DNA from: Streptosporangiaceae bacterium
Lineage (GTDB): Bacteria; Actinomycetota; Actinomycetes; Streptosporangiales; Streptosporangiaceae
DNA length: 13,392 nucleotides
Assembly: GCA_030041195.1 (NCBI GenBank)
Contig: JASHOI010000186.1
Location: 1 to 13,392 of the forward strand
Direction: 5' to 3'
Positions within the stretch are counted from its first letter, which is position 1; each line of letters starts with the position of its first letter. A model generated the notes under the pieces. The model searched no databases. It saw only the letters and a program-made list of their open reading frames with translations, and had not been told where the DNA came from. The position numbers and the translations under genes were made by a program. Positions 1 to 7,215 of this stretch are shown here, in pieces.

Positions 1-122
1 GCCGGTGACCCGGCCCCCACGGCAGCCGCCGGGCCGCCGCGCCGGTCACCCAGCCCACGATGCGGTCTGTTTCATGATCGTGGTTGCTGAGGTGCTCTAT
101 TCGCGCATTGTCTACGATCATG
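1..122. other. Window edge, no gene assignable
   Basis: Up to the siderophore-interacting-protein gene I see no supportable gene. Plus-strand frame 1 is open from the window edge to a TGA at about 88-90 and could be the tail of a gene entering from the left. It encodes a proline/arginine-rich low-complexity stretch that I do not recognise. The stretch also holds a 7-bp inverted repeat (GGTGACC at 4-10, GGTCACC at 44-50) and most of the larger CATGATCG inverted repeat listed separately. Confidence 0.4.
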
Positions 123-125
123 AAA
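70..125. repeat. 12-bp perfect inverted repeat, CATGATCGT core
   Basis: TTTCATGATCGT (70-81) and ACGATCATGAAA (114-125) are perfect reverse complements separated by 32 bases. The repeat is AT-rich compared with its surroundings and lies just past the 3' end of the operon. Its CATGATC core recurs in a second inverted repeat at 8633-8686, which also sits at a gene 3' end. It may be a terminator-like or dispersed intergenic palindrome, but its role is not shown. Confidence 0.6.
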
Positions 126-144
126 ACGGGCCGGATTCCCGGCC
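123..144 (-). terminator. Probable intrinsic terminator after the SIP gene
   Basis: On the minus strand, directly after the stop codon of the siderophore-interacting-protein gene, GGCCGG and CCGGCC (129-134 and 139-144) form a 6-bp all-GC stem with a four-base loop. Two bases later there is a TTTT run (126-123). A short GC stem followed by a T-run fits rho-independent termination. It is a plausible end for the transcript that carries the ABC transporter genes. The stem is short, so termination may be partial. Confidence 0.55.
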
Positions 145-145
145 G

Positions 146-940
146 TCAGGCGTCGCGGGCGGGCTCGCCGTGGCCGGCGTTGGCGCGGCCCCGGCCCCAG
201 TACGCCTTGGGCGACACCTGGTCCTCGCCGAGCCCGCGGTCGGCGAGGATCTCACGCAGCCGCGAGACGACCTTCGCCTCACCGAACAGGTAGGCGTGGC
301 CCCGGCCGACGGGGAACTCGACCTCTTCCGCCTCGGCCGCCAGCAAGACCGGGTCGCCGGCCGGGGCGCCGAGGCGGTGCAGCCAGGAGATGCGGGTGGC
401 AGCCGCGGACGACAGGTCCTGCTCGTCGTCTTCCTCGGGGATCTCGATGATGAGCGTCGCCATGCTGCCGGGCGGCAGCGCCTCGGTCATCGCGAACGCC
501 GCCGGCAGCGCCGACTCGTCGGCCATGAACAGGTGCCAGTCGGCCGCCGCCGACGTCGTGATCTTCCCGCGGGGCCCGATGCCCTCGATCCGGTCGCCCG
601 GTGCTGCCGATCGTATCCAGCGCTCGCCGGGCCCGTCACCATGCAGCACGACGTCGAGGGTGAGCAGCCGCCGGGCCGCGTCCAGCTCGCGGATGGTGTA
701 GCGCCGCCGCACCGGCCGGTTGCCGTCGGCGGCCACCAGGAGCATCACGTCCTGCCCGGGCAGGCACGTGAACCCGTCGAGCTGCGGTGCGGTCAGCGTG
801 AGCCGCTGCATGTGCGGGGTCAGCCGCGAGGACGAGACCACCTCGAAGGCCAGCCGGGTCGTGCCGGCCAGCGGCCCCGCCAGCTGCCTGAACGGGTCGT
901 CGAGGGTCGCCAGGGTCGATTCCGGGAGTGCGTCGGCCAT
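146..940 (-). CDS. Siderophore-interacting protein-type FAD/NAD(P)H ferric reductase
   Basis: The product is 264 aa, typical of the SIP/ViuB family. These are cytoplasmic flavoproteins that use NAD(P)H to reduce ferric siderophores and release iron. Visible support: an N-terminal FAD-binding beta-barrel with the R-x-Y-T signature at about residues 79-82 (RRYTIR), an LPGQD-type segment near 60-64, a GEA segment in the NAD(P)H domain, and the C-terminal YWGRGR motif near 247-252. The ATG at 940 is chosen because the frame stays open upstream without a better start and the family begins about here. No clear Shine-Dalgarno is visible. The gene starts 16 bases after the ATPase stop and is followed by a terminator-like hairpin, so it probably belongs to the ABC transporter transcript. 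That is odd for an iron gene. Its physiological substrate is not known from sequence. Confidence 0.88.
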   Translation of the reverse strand: MADALPESTLATLDDPFRQLAGPLAGTTRLAFEVVSSSRLTPHMQRLTLTAPQLDGFTCLPGQDVMLLVAADGNRPVRRRYTIRELDAARRLLTLDVVLHGDGPGERWIRSAAPGDRIEGIGPRGKITTSAAADWHLFMADESALPAAFAMTEALPPGSMATLIIEIPEEDDEQDLSSAAATRISWLHRLGAPAGDPVLLAAEAEEVEFPVGRGHAYLFGEAKVVSRLREILADRGLGEDQVSPKAYWGRGRANAGHGEPARDA

Positions 941-956
941 GGGTGCGACGATACCG

Positions 957-2168
957 TCACCCGGCTGCGGCCAGCTCGCCAGCGGGCGCGATCGCGTCCC
1001 CGGTGGCCGGGTCGAAGAAGTGCAGCCGCTCCACGTCCACGCCGAAGATCGCCCGGCCGCGTGCCCGGATGGCCGAGCGCGGGTCGATCCGGGCCACGCC
1101 CTCGGCCACCGAGGCGGCGACGATCTCGCCCTGGTCCGCCCCGGCGGGCACGGTCTCCTCACGGACCTTGCGGGCGTCGATCGTGAAATGGACCAGCTGC
1201 TCGCTGCCGAGGACCTCGACGTAGTCCACATCAGCGGCGAGCGTGGTGCCGGGGTCGGGCGCCCCGCCGGAGTGCGCGGGATCGGACAGATGCTCGGGCC
1301 GGATCCCCAGGATCACGTCCCGGCCCTGGTAGGGGCCGAGCTCGGGGTTGCGCTTCAGCGCGGACGAGGGAAGCGACAGCTTCTGACTGCCCGCAGCGAT
1401 GCTGATCCCGCCCTGGTCGCCCGGCTCGAGGCGGGCCTCGTAGAGGTTCATCGACGGCGAGCCGATGAACCCGGCCACGAACATGTTGGCCGGCGCCTCG
1501 TACAGTTCCCTGGGCTCCGAGCACTGCTGCAGCACACCATCGCGCAGCACGGCGACCCGATCTCCCATCGTCATCGCCTCGGTCTGGTCGTGCGTGACGT
1601 ACAGGGCGGCGACCCCGATCTTGCGATGCACGCGGAGGACCTCCGAGCGCATCTGCACCCGGAGCTTGGCATCCAGGTTGGACAGCGGCTCGTCCATCAG
1701 GAATACCGCCGGCTCCCTGACGATCGCGCGGCCCATGGCGACGCGCTGCCGCTGGCCGCCGGACAGCTGCCGCGGCTTGCGCTCGAGCATGTCGGTCAGG
1801 CCGAGCACGGCGCCGGCCTCGCGCACCTTCGCGTCCCGCTCGGCCCTGGGGATCTTCCGGTTCGCGAGAGAGAACCCGATGTTCTGATGCACGGTCAGGT
1901 GCGGGTACAGGGCGTAGTTCTGGAAAACCATGGCCACGTCCCGGTCGCGCGGCGACACGTCGTTGACCACGCGGTCGCCGAACCGGAGCGTTCCGGACGT
2001 GATTTCCTCCAAGCCGGCGACCATCCGGAGCGCGGTCGTCTTGCCGCACCCGGACGGGCCGACGATCACGACGAACTCGCCGTCGGCTACGTGCAGGTCG
2101 AGGCCCCGCACCGCCTCGACGCCGTTGGCGTAGACCTTGGTCAGCCCCTCGAGCGAGACCGTGGACAC
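957..2168 (-). CDS. Sugar ABC transporter ATP-binding protein (MsmK/UgpC/MsiK type)
   Basis: This 403-aa cytoplasmic ATPase powers sugar import. The motifs run in order and are intact: Walker A GPSGCGKTT (37-45), Q-loop Q83, signature LSGGQ (135-139), Walker B VFLMDE (155-160) and H-loop His193. A C-terminal extension with TOBE/MOP-like features follows, as in the carbohydrate-uptake CUT1 family. The GTG start at 2168 is preceded by GAGGAGG at good spacing. The gene lies 42 bases after the second permease. That gap contains overlapping GC palindromes (2184-2203) that may modulate expression. In actinomycetes such ATPases are often unlinked and shared between CUT1 importers. Here one is linked to its own permeases, though it could also serve the second binding protein (12071-13378). 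Confidence 0.95.
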   Translation of the reverse strand: MSTVSLEGLTKVYANGVEAVRGLDLHVADGEFVVIVGPSGCGKTTALRMVAGLEEITSGTLRFGDRVVNDVSPRDRDVAMVFQNYALYPHLTVHQNIGFSLANRKIPRAERDAKVREAGAVLGLTDMLERKPRQLSGGQRQRVAMGRAIVREPAVFLMDEPLSNLDAKLRVQMRSEVLRVHRKIGVAALYVTHDQTEAMTMGDRVAVLRDGVLQQCSEPRELYEAPANMFVAGFIGSPSMNLYEARLEPGDQGGISIAAGSQKLSLPSSALKRNPELGPYQGRDVILGIRPEHLSDPAHSGGAPDPGTTLAADVDYVEVLGSEQLVHFTIDARKVREETVPAGADQGEIVAASVAEGVARIDPRSAIRARGRAIFGVDVERLHFFDPATGDAIAPAGELAAAG

Positions 2169-2183
2169 GATTTCCTCCTCTCA

Positions 2184-2203
2184 CCGGCCCGGGCCGGGCC
2201 CGG
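2184..2203 (-). other. GC palindromes in the permease-ATPase gap
   Basis: CCGGCCCGGGCCGG (2184-2197) and CCGGGCCCGG (2194-2203) are overlapping perfect palindromes. They fill the gap between the second permease stop and the ATPase ribosome binding site. They could form an mRNA hairpin that stabilises or attenuates the transcript between the membrane and ATPase genes. No T-run follows, so a full terminator is unlikely. Confidence 0.4.
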
Positions 2204-2210
2204 ATGAGGC

Positions 2211-3203
2211 TCAGTTCGCGATGCTGCCGAGCAGCAGGCCGCTTCTCCAGTACCGCTGCAGGATCAGGAACAGCGCGATCAGCGGGATGATCGTGACCAG
2301 GCCGCCGATCACCACCAGCGGGAAGATTTCGGTGTTGCCGCTGTTCTGGGCCCGCTCCGCCCACAGGCCCAGACCCACGGTCAGCGGGTAGAGCCGGTTC
2401 TGACTGAAGATGATCAGCGGCAGGAAGTAGTTGTTCCAGACGCCGACGATGCTCAGCAGCAGCACGGTCATCAGGCCGGGCACCATCAGCGGCAGCGCGA
2501 GCCTGAAGAAGATGCGCAGCTCGCCCGCGCCGTCCAGCCGGGCCGCGTCGATGAGCTCGCGCGGCACCGACACCTCGACGTACACCCGCATCAGGTAGAC
2601 GCCGACCGGGGTCACCATGCTCGGCAGGATCATCCCCCAGATCGAGTTGATCAAGTGCACCTTGGCGTAGGTCAGGTAGAGCGGCAGGGTGATGGCCGTG
2701 ATCGGCACGAGCAGAGCGGCGATCACGAAGTAGAACAAGATCCTCGACCCGCGGAACCGGAACCGGGCGAAGCCGTAGCCGGCGAAGGCGGAAAGCACCG
2801 TGGCGCCGCCTCCGCCGAGCACCGCGTACAGCGCGGTGTTGCCGAGCCACACCGCGTAGGTGCCGTACCCGTCGATGTTCTGGCCCAGCAGCGCGAAGTT
2901 GTGGAACAGGGAGAACGGCCGGGCGAACCAGAACCCGAAGGTCTCGAAGATGTTCGCCTGCGTCTTGGTCGAGTTGATCACGATCCACGCGATCGGGGTC
3001 AGCGTGAAGATGGCGAACAGCACGCAGACCAGCGTGAGGACCGTGGTCGTGCCGCGTTTGAGGCCGTACATCTGGATCGGGATGACATCGCTGCCCGGAT
3101 CGTCCGGCCGGGACCGGCGCCGTCGGCGCCAGCGGCCGGATTTCGGCGCGGCTTGCGTGCTGCCAGCCTGGGCGGGCAGGTCGACTGCGGTCTTGGTACT
3201 CAC
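2211..3203 (-). CDS. Sugar ABC transporter permease, MalG-like (CUT1)
   Basis: This 330-aa inner-membrane permease forms the translocation channel with its partner at 3200-4156. About six hydrophobic segments can be seen. The EAA-type loop that docks on the ATPase begins near residue 219 (DAARLDGAGELRIFFRLALP), with the conserved central Gly and final Pro. The N-terminus is long and basic (the RWRRRRR region), consistent with a cytoplasmic tail. The start is GTG at 3203, with GGAGG nine bases upstream. The GTG overlaps the TGA of the preceding permease as GTGA, so the two are probably translationally coupled and made in equal amounts. By family and context it imports an arabinose-containing oligosaccharide, but the exact substrate is inference. 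Confidence 0.93.
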   Translation of the reverse strand: MSTKTAVDLPAQAGSTQAAPKSGRWRRRRRSRPDDPGSDVIPIQMYGLKRGTTTVLTLVCVLFAIFTLTPIAWIVINSTKTQANIFETFGFWFARPFSLFHNFALLGQNIDGYGTYAVWLGNTALYAVLGGGGATVLSAFAGYGFARFRFRGSRILFYFVIAALLVPITAITLPLYLTYAKVHLINSIWGMILPSMVTPVGVYLMRVYVEVSVPRELIDAARLDGAGELRIFFRLALPLMVPGLMTVLLLSIVGVWNNYFLPLIIFSQNRLYPLTVGLGLWAERAQNSGNTEIFPLVVIGGLVTIIPLIALFLILQRYWRSGLLLGSIAN

Positions 3204-4156
3204 CCGAGCTCACCTCCCCGGCGGCGGAAGACCAGCGAACTGACCGAGATCACGACGATCACCAGGCCGAGCACCACGGCGGCGGCCGCTGCGAGGTTGT
3301 ACTGCGCCCCGGCGATCGCGGTGTTGTAGATATAGAGCGTCGGCGTGTAGTTCACCGAGATCGCTTGCGGCTGGAAGTACTGCAGGATCAGCGGCTCGGT
3401 GAAAAGCTGCAGCGCTCCGATCGTGTTCAGGAAGACCAGCAGCAGGATGGCCGGCCGGACCATGGGCAGCTTCACCCGAAGGATGATCTTCCACAGCGGC
3501 GTGTCGTCCAGGATGGCCGCCTCGACCACGTCGCGCGGCACCGACTTCAGCGCCGTGTAGAGGATGATCATGTTGTAGCCGGTCCACTCCCAGATCACGA
3601 TCACGATGATCGAGGGGAGCATGAGGCTGGGCGAGAAGTAGTTGACGTTGTGCAGGCCGACCCCGTTGGCGAAGTGGACGAACGGGCCGAACTGCGGTTC
3701 CAGCAGGAACGACCACATGATCGCGCCGACCACGGCGGGCACGGCGAACGGGATGAAGAAGACCGTCCGGAACAGCGTGCCCCACTTGGCCACGCCGAGA
3801 TCGAAGATGGTCGCGAAGAAGAACGCGATCGCCAGCATGACCGGGATCTGGATGACCGCGTAGATGAGCACGCGCTCCACGCCGTTCCAGAACTCGCCCG
3901 ACTGCAGCGTCTCGGTGTAGTTCCCGGCTCCGGTGAACACCGTGCCGCCGATGATCCTGCTGGTGTACAGGCTGGTGTAGATCGCGTACCCCAGCGGCGC
4001 GATCATGAAAAGGAGAAAGGCGACCAGGAACGGGACGACGAACCAGAGCCCGCGGCGGTCCCGCCGGTGGATCCAGGCCGAGGATCGCGGGCCGCCCGGA
4101 CGGGCGGTGCGGCCCGTGGCCACCCGTAGCGCGGTGCTGCTCACTGTGGTCCGCAC
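3200..4156 (-). CDS. Sugar ABC transporter permease, MalF-like (CUT1)
   Basis: The product is up to 318 aa with six predicted membrane segments, beginning with the hydrophobic stretch after RRDRRG near residue 37. The EAA loop is at about residue 212 (EAAILDDTPLWKIILRVKLP) and is canonical. It is the partner of the MalG-like protein encoded directly downstream with a GTGA overlap. The start is uncertain. GTG at 4156 is the farthest upstream start in frame, and GTG at 4144 would shorten the protein by four residues. Neither has a normal adjacent Shine-Dalgarno. The strong GGAGG (4196-4200) lies 39 bases upstream of 4156, but a perfect hairpin fills most of that distance (separate entry). The binding-protein gene ends 46 bases upstream. 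Confidence 0.93.
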   Translation of the reverse strand: MRTTVSSTALRVATGRTARPGGPRSSAWIHRRDRRGLWFVVPFLVAFLLFMIAPLGYAIYTSLYTSRIIGGTVFTGAGNYTETLQSGEFWNGVERVLIYAVIQIPVMLAIAFFFATIFDLGVAKWGTLFRTVFFIPFAVPAVVGAIMWSFLLEPQFGPFVHFANGVGLHNVNYFSPSLMLPSIIVIVIWEWTGYNMIILYTALKSVPRDVVEAAILDDTPLWKIILRVKLPMVRPAILLLVFLNTIGALQLFTEPLILQYFQPQAISVNYTPTLYIYNTAIAGAQYNLAAAAAVVLGLVIVVISVSSLVFRRRGGELG

Positions 4157-4157
4157 A

Positions 4158-4200
4158 GCGGCGTCCCGGCGGCCAGCCGGGACGCCGCAGCGCTTCCTCC
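4158..4200 (-). promoter_or_regulatory. Perfect hairpin between Shine-Dalgarno and permease start
   Basis: In the minus-strand mRNA, a GGAGG Shine-Dalgarno (4200-4196) follows the binding-protein stop. Seven bases come next, then a perfect 13-bp GC-rich stem with a five-base loop (4188-4158), one base, and the GTG at 4156. Unfolded, the Shine-Dalgarno is too far away to act. Folded, the effective spacing is eight bases, which is optimal. Intercistronic hairpins after binding-protein genes are also a known way to give more binding protein than permease by protecting the upstream mRNA. Both roles are inferences from geometry. Confidence 0.7.
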
Positions 4201-4202
4201 TC

Positions 4203-5675
4203 TCAGGTCGATACCGAGAAGCCCTGCTGCTTGGCGTAGGTCACGAGCTGGCCCTGGAAGGCCGTGAACGCCTGCTGCAGAGTCTCCTTGCCGTCCATCA
4301 CGCCGGCGAACGTTGTCGCCGACTGGGTGAGCGCGAACGTCATGAACGGCGGCCACTCCACGCCGGAGATCTTCGGCGCGGCGGCGGTGAACGCGACGTT
4401 CGGGGTCGACGAACCCGAGATCGGGTACGTGAGATCCTTGAACGACGGGCTGTTGAGCAGCGGGACGTACGTCGGGAACAGCGACGACGGCGGTGTCTTC
4501 ACGATGTTCCACGACGCGCTGTTCGCGGTCAGCCACTCGGAGAACTCCGCCGCCTGGGCGGGATGAGCGCTCTGCGAGAAGACCGGATACGTTGACCCGC
4601 CCCAGTTGGCTGCCACGTCCGCTCCGGCGGTCCACTGCGGCAGCGCGGCAGCCCGCCAGTCGCCAACGGATGCCTTCGCGTCGGGTGCGAAGTAGGAGGG
4701 CCCCCACGCCGAGCTGATCCAGCTGGCGTCGATGCCCTTGTCCATGTCCGCGAAGGCTTCCGCCGTGATGTCGGTCACCGTGTTCAGCTCGTGCTTGGAC
4801 AGCATGCTCTGCCAGTAGCTCGCGAACGCCATCTGGGCCGAGCCGGTCCAGTTGATGGTCACGTGGCTTCCGCCCGTGTAGTCGAACGGGAACGCGTTGT
4901 CCTGTGCCATCAGGCTCATGATCCACTGCAGGTCCGACCCGGCAAAGTTCGTCAGGTAGGCAGAGGGATCAGCCTTGTGGAGCGTGGCCGCGTCCGTGGC
5001 AAACTGCGCCCAGGTCGCCGGCGGTGTGATGTGGTACTTCGACAGCAGCGGAGCGTTGTAGTAGAAGCCGACAGGTCCGGAGTCGCTGGGCATGGCATAC
5101 ACGCCCGAGCCCTGGCTGACCTCCTGCCAGGCCCATGGGACAAAGTCGCCCTTGTACTTGTCGGCTCCGTACTTCACCAGGTTGACCACGTTGTGCGTAA
5201 CCTCGAACGACGGAAGCTCGTCGAACTCGACTTCGGCGACGTCGGGAGCGCCAGAGCCTGCCTTGAGTGCGTCAGAGATCTTCACGTACTCGGGGTCACC
5301 CGCTCCGACGTCAGCGAGCGTGACGCAGATCGACGGGTGGGTCTTGTTGAACTCGTTGACCGCACGGTCGATCCCGGGCACCCAGGCCCAGAACGTGATG
5401 TTCGTGGCACCGGATGACTTGCAGGACGCGCCCGCCAGCACCGTGCTGCCCGGGGTGGGGCTCGGGCTGCTCGAGCCCTTCGCCGACGGGGTCGAGGACG
5501 ACGTGCCGCTGCTGCCGCAGCCGGCCAGGACCGACACGGCGGCGGCTGCCGCGAGCCAGGCCACGGCGCGCGTGGCCGGAAGCCCGCGCCGCGCTGTGCC
5601 CGCGGTGCGCGTGGTGCGCGTGGTGCGCGTGGTTCCCGCTATGCCGAAGCGGTTGATTTTAGTTAGCGTTAACAT
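4203..5675 (-). CDS. Sugar ABC transporter substrate-binding lipoprotein 1
   Basis: This 490-aa extracytoplasmic solute-binding protein (bacterial family 1, CUT1) captures the sugar and delivers it to the permeases encoded next. The start is ATG 5675, with AAGGAG eight bases upstream. The n-region is unusually long and threonine/arginine-rich and contains a TTR triplet repeat. It is followed by a hydrophobic core and a lipobox LAGC with Cys53. A Ser/Pro/Gly-rich linker (GSSGTSSST onward) follows. Mature-domain landmarks include NITFWAW near its start, a GAPDVAEVEFDELPSF segment and an FYYNAPLLSKY motif typical of the family. Codon 2 is TTA and codon 4 is CTA, very AT-rich for this DNA, and they coincide with a LacI-like operator. 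I found no other in-frame TTA codon in the window's main genes. The ligand is probably an arabinofuranosyl oligosaccharide, inferred from neighbours. Confidence 0.92.
   Translation of the reverse strand: MLTLTKINRFGIAGTTRTTRTTRTAGTARRGLPATRAVAWLAAAAAVSVLAGCGSSGTSSSTPSAKGSSSPSPTPGSTVLAGASCKSSGATNITFWAWVPGIDRAVNEFNKTHPSICVTLADVGAGDPEYVKISDALKAGSGAPDVAEVEFDELPSFEVTHNVVNLVKYGADKYKGDFVPWAWQEVSQGSGVYAMPSDSGPVGFYYNAPLLSKYHITPPATWAQFATDAATLHKADPSAYLTNFAGSDLQWIMSLMAQDNAFPFDYTGGSHVTINWTGSAQMAFASYWQSMLSKHELNTVTDITAEAFADMDKGIDASWISSAWGPSYFAPDAKASVGDWRAAALPQWTAGADVAANWGGSTYPVFSQSAHPAQAAEFSEWLTANSASWNIVKTPPSSLFPTYVPLLNSPSFKDLTYPISGSSTPNVAFTAAAPKISGVEWPPFMTFALTQSATTFAGVMDGKETLQQAFTAFQGQLVTYAKQQGFSVST
5604..5633 (-). 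repeat. 9-bp tandem repeat in the signal-peptide region
   Basis: GGTGCGCGT (plus strand) is repeated three times head to tail (5604-5630), with a further partial copy to 5633. It encodes the TTR repeats (about residues 15-23) in the n-region of binding lipoprotein 1. The unit is a multiple of three, so slippage would change the length of the n-region without breaking the frame. Confidence 0.85.
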
Positions 5676-5677
5676 TG
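5662..5677. promoter_or_regulatory. LacI-type operator over the start codon of binding protein 1
   Basis: GTTAGCGTTAAC (5662-5673) is 10 of 12 symmetric around a central CG, the usual form of LacI-family operators. With flanks (GTTAGCGTTAACATTG) it matches the GH127 upstream site at 9885-9900 at 14 of 16 bases. From memory it resembles GTTAGCGCTAAC sites reported for actinobacterial pentose regulators. It covers the ATG (5675-5673) and codons 2-5 of the binding-protein gene, so a bound repressor would act downstream of any promoter, as a roadblock to transcription. Regulator 2 is the likelier binder because it sits next to the other copy. Confidence 0.6.
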
Positions 5678-5733
5678 CGGCGGCTCCTTGCGGTTCAGTC
5701 ACTGATCGGGGCTGGATTGGCGGGACGTGCCGC

Positions 5734-7215
5734 CTACTGACGTGTCGTCGCCGACTCGATGACGGTGAACGACTTTGGCGGGAGCGTGAGGGACAGCGTG
5801 GAGCCCTTCGGCTTCTCCGACCCTTCCTCCAGGCACGCACCCTCGACATCGGGGAGGACGCGAGCGTCCCGCCCGCGCTCCGCGGTAAGGCTCCGGACTT
5901 CGACGACGCTGTCGAATACCGCGTCGCGGAGCACGATCTCGACGTTTTCTGGCTGGTCAGGGGTTCTGTTCACGAGCGTCAGCGCGAGCCGCCGCCGGTC
6001 CTCGCTCGCGGTCGCCGCGGCGTCCACGAGGCTGAACGGGCCGAGGTCGGCGACCCGGTGCGGCCACCGGCTCCGGTGCCCGTTGGTGAGCGGGCTGACC
6101 GTAGGCCCCTCGACGTGCACGTCAACCGCGGTGGCCAGCGCTGCCTGGGCGTGCAGCAGGACCGGGTAGTAGATCGGCTGGGTGACCGCGGTCTGCGGCG
6201 TGGTGACGACCGGCGCGATCGCGTTCACCATCTGCGCCAGGTTCGCCATCTGGACCCAGTGGCAGTTCCTGACGAAGATGTTCAGGTACGTGGCCACGGC
6301 CAGGGCGTCGGCGAACGTGTAGCGCTCCTCGAGCGTGCCGTCGTCGGTGCGGAACCAGACGTTCCACTCGTCGTAGGCGATGCGCGGCGGCCGTGCGATC
6401 CTCTTCACGTAGGCCACGCGCTCGATCAGCGCCCGTGCGCAGCGGATCGCGCGCTCGGCCTGGTGCGGCTGCAGCACGTCGGTCCAGTAGTCGTCGGAGC
6501 CGGTGTAGATGTGCAGCGAGTGCAGGTCGACCACCGGCGCCATGCCGTCGATGACGACGCGGTCCCAGTCGTTCCAGCCATTCATCCCGCAGCTCACCAG
6601 TGCTGCATTCGGGTCAAGCATCTTGATCGCGCGCGCCCAGCGGGTGGCCTCGCGCACGTACTCTTCGGCGGTGAGCGCGCCGACCTGCCAGTCGCCGTAC
6701 ATCTCGTTGCCCAGGCCCCAGTACCGGACCCGGTACGGCGCGTCATGGCCGTTGCTCCTGCGCCGCTGCGCCCACTCCGTCTGGCCCGAGCCGTTGCAGT
6801 ACTCGACCCAGGCCAGCGCCTCCTCCAGCGAGCCGGTTCCCATGTTCAGGCAGATGTACGGCTCGGTGCCCAACTCGGCGCAGTAGCCGAGGAACTCGTC
6901 GGTGCCGAACCGGTTGCTCTCTTCGCCGCCCCAGGCCAGCTCGGGGCGCCGGGGCCGGTCGTCCTTGGGCCCGATCCCGTCGGCCCAGTGGTAGTTGCTG
7001 ACGAAGTTGCCGCCGGGCCAGCGCAGCACGCCCATCTGCAGCTCGCGCAGCAGCGCCAGCACGTCTTTGCGGAAGCCGCGCTCGTCGGCCAGCGGCGAGC
7101 CCTCCTCGTAGATCCCGCCGTAGATGCAGCGCCCCAGATGCTCGACAAAGCCGCCGAACACCTTGCGGTCGAGCTGGCCGAGGCTCCGGGCGGGGTCGAC
7201 GGCGATGCGGGTCAT
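5734..7215 (-). CDS. abfA: GH51 alpha-L-arabinofuranosidase
   Basis: This 493-aa enzyme releases terminal alpha-L-arabinofuranosyl residues from arabinan, arabinoxylan or arabinogalactan oligosaccharides. It has the usual GH51 length and layout: an N-terminal part of a (beta/alpha)8 barrel with FVEHLGRCIYGGIY (23-36) and RWPGGNF (65-71), then the catalytic motifs, then a C-terminal beta-sandwich from about residue 385. The acid/base Glu is E171 in WGLGNEMYGDW and the nucleophile is E283 in YDEWNVW. No signal peptide is visible, so it is probably cytoplasmic and acts on imported oligosaccharides. The ATG at 7215 overlaps the repressor's TGA (ATGA), and GGAGG lies four bases upstream inside the repressor gene. 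The binding-protein gene begins 58 bases downstream. The family is certain; linkage preference is not visible in the sequence. Confidence 0.96.
   Translation of the reverse strand: MTRIAVDPARSLGQLDRKVFGGFVEHLGRCIYGGIYEEGSPLADERGFRKDVLALLRELQMGVLRWPGGNFVSNYHWADGIGPKDDRPRRPELAWGGEESNRFGTDEFLGYCAELGTEPYICLNMGTGSLEEALAWVEYCNGSGQTEWAQRRRSNGHDAPYRVRYWGLGNEMYGDWQVGALTAEEYVREATRWARAIKMLDPNAALVSCGMNGWNDWDRVVIDGMAPVVDLHSLHIYTGSDDYWTDVLQPHQAERAIRCARALIERVAYVKRIARPPRIAYDEWNVWFRTDDGTLEERYTFADALAVATYLNIFVRNCHWVQMANLAQMVNAIAPVVTTPQTAVTQPIYYPVLLHAQAALATAVDVHVEGPTVSPLTNGHRSRWPHRVADLGPFSLVDAAATASEDRRRLALTLVNRTPDQPENVEIVLRDAVFDSVVEVRSLTAERGRDARVLPDVEGACLEEGSEKPKGSTLSLTLPPKSFTVIESATTRQ

Noticed and set aside
5..1186. 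Plus-strand 393-codon open frame
   Set aside because: It is antisense to the SIP and ATPase genes, rich in R/G/P with no domain, and is explained by GC-biased third positions of the real genes.
1231..3213. Minus-strand 660-codon open frame across permease and ATPase
   Set aside because: It is an alternative frame of the MalG-like and ATPase genes, which show complete families in their own frames. Its translation is arginine/proline-rich.
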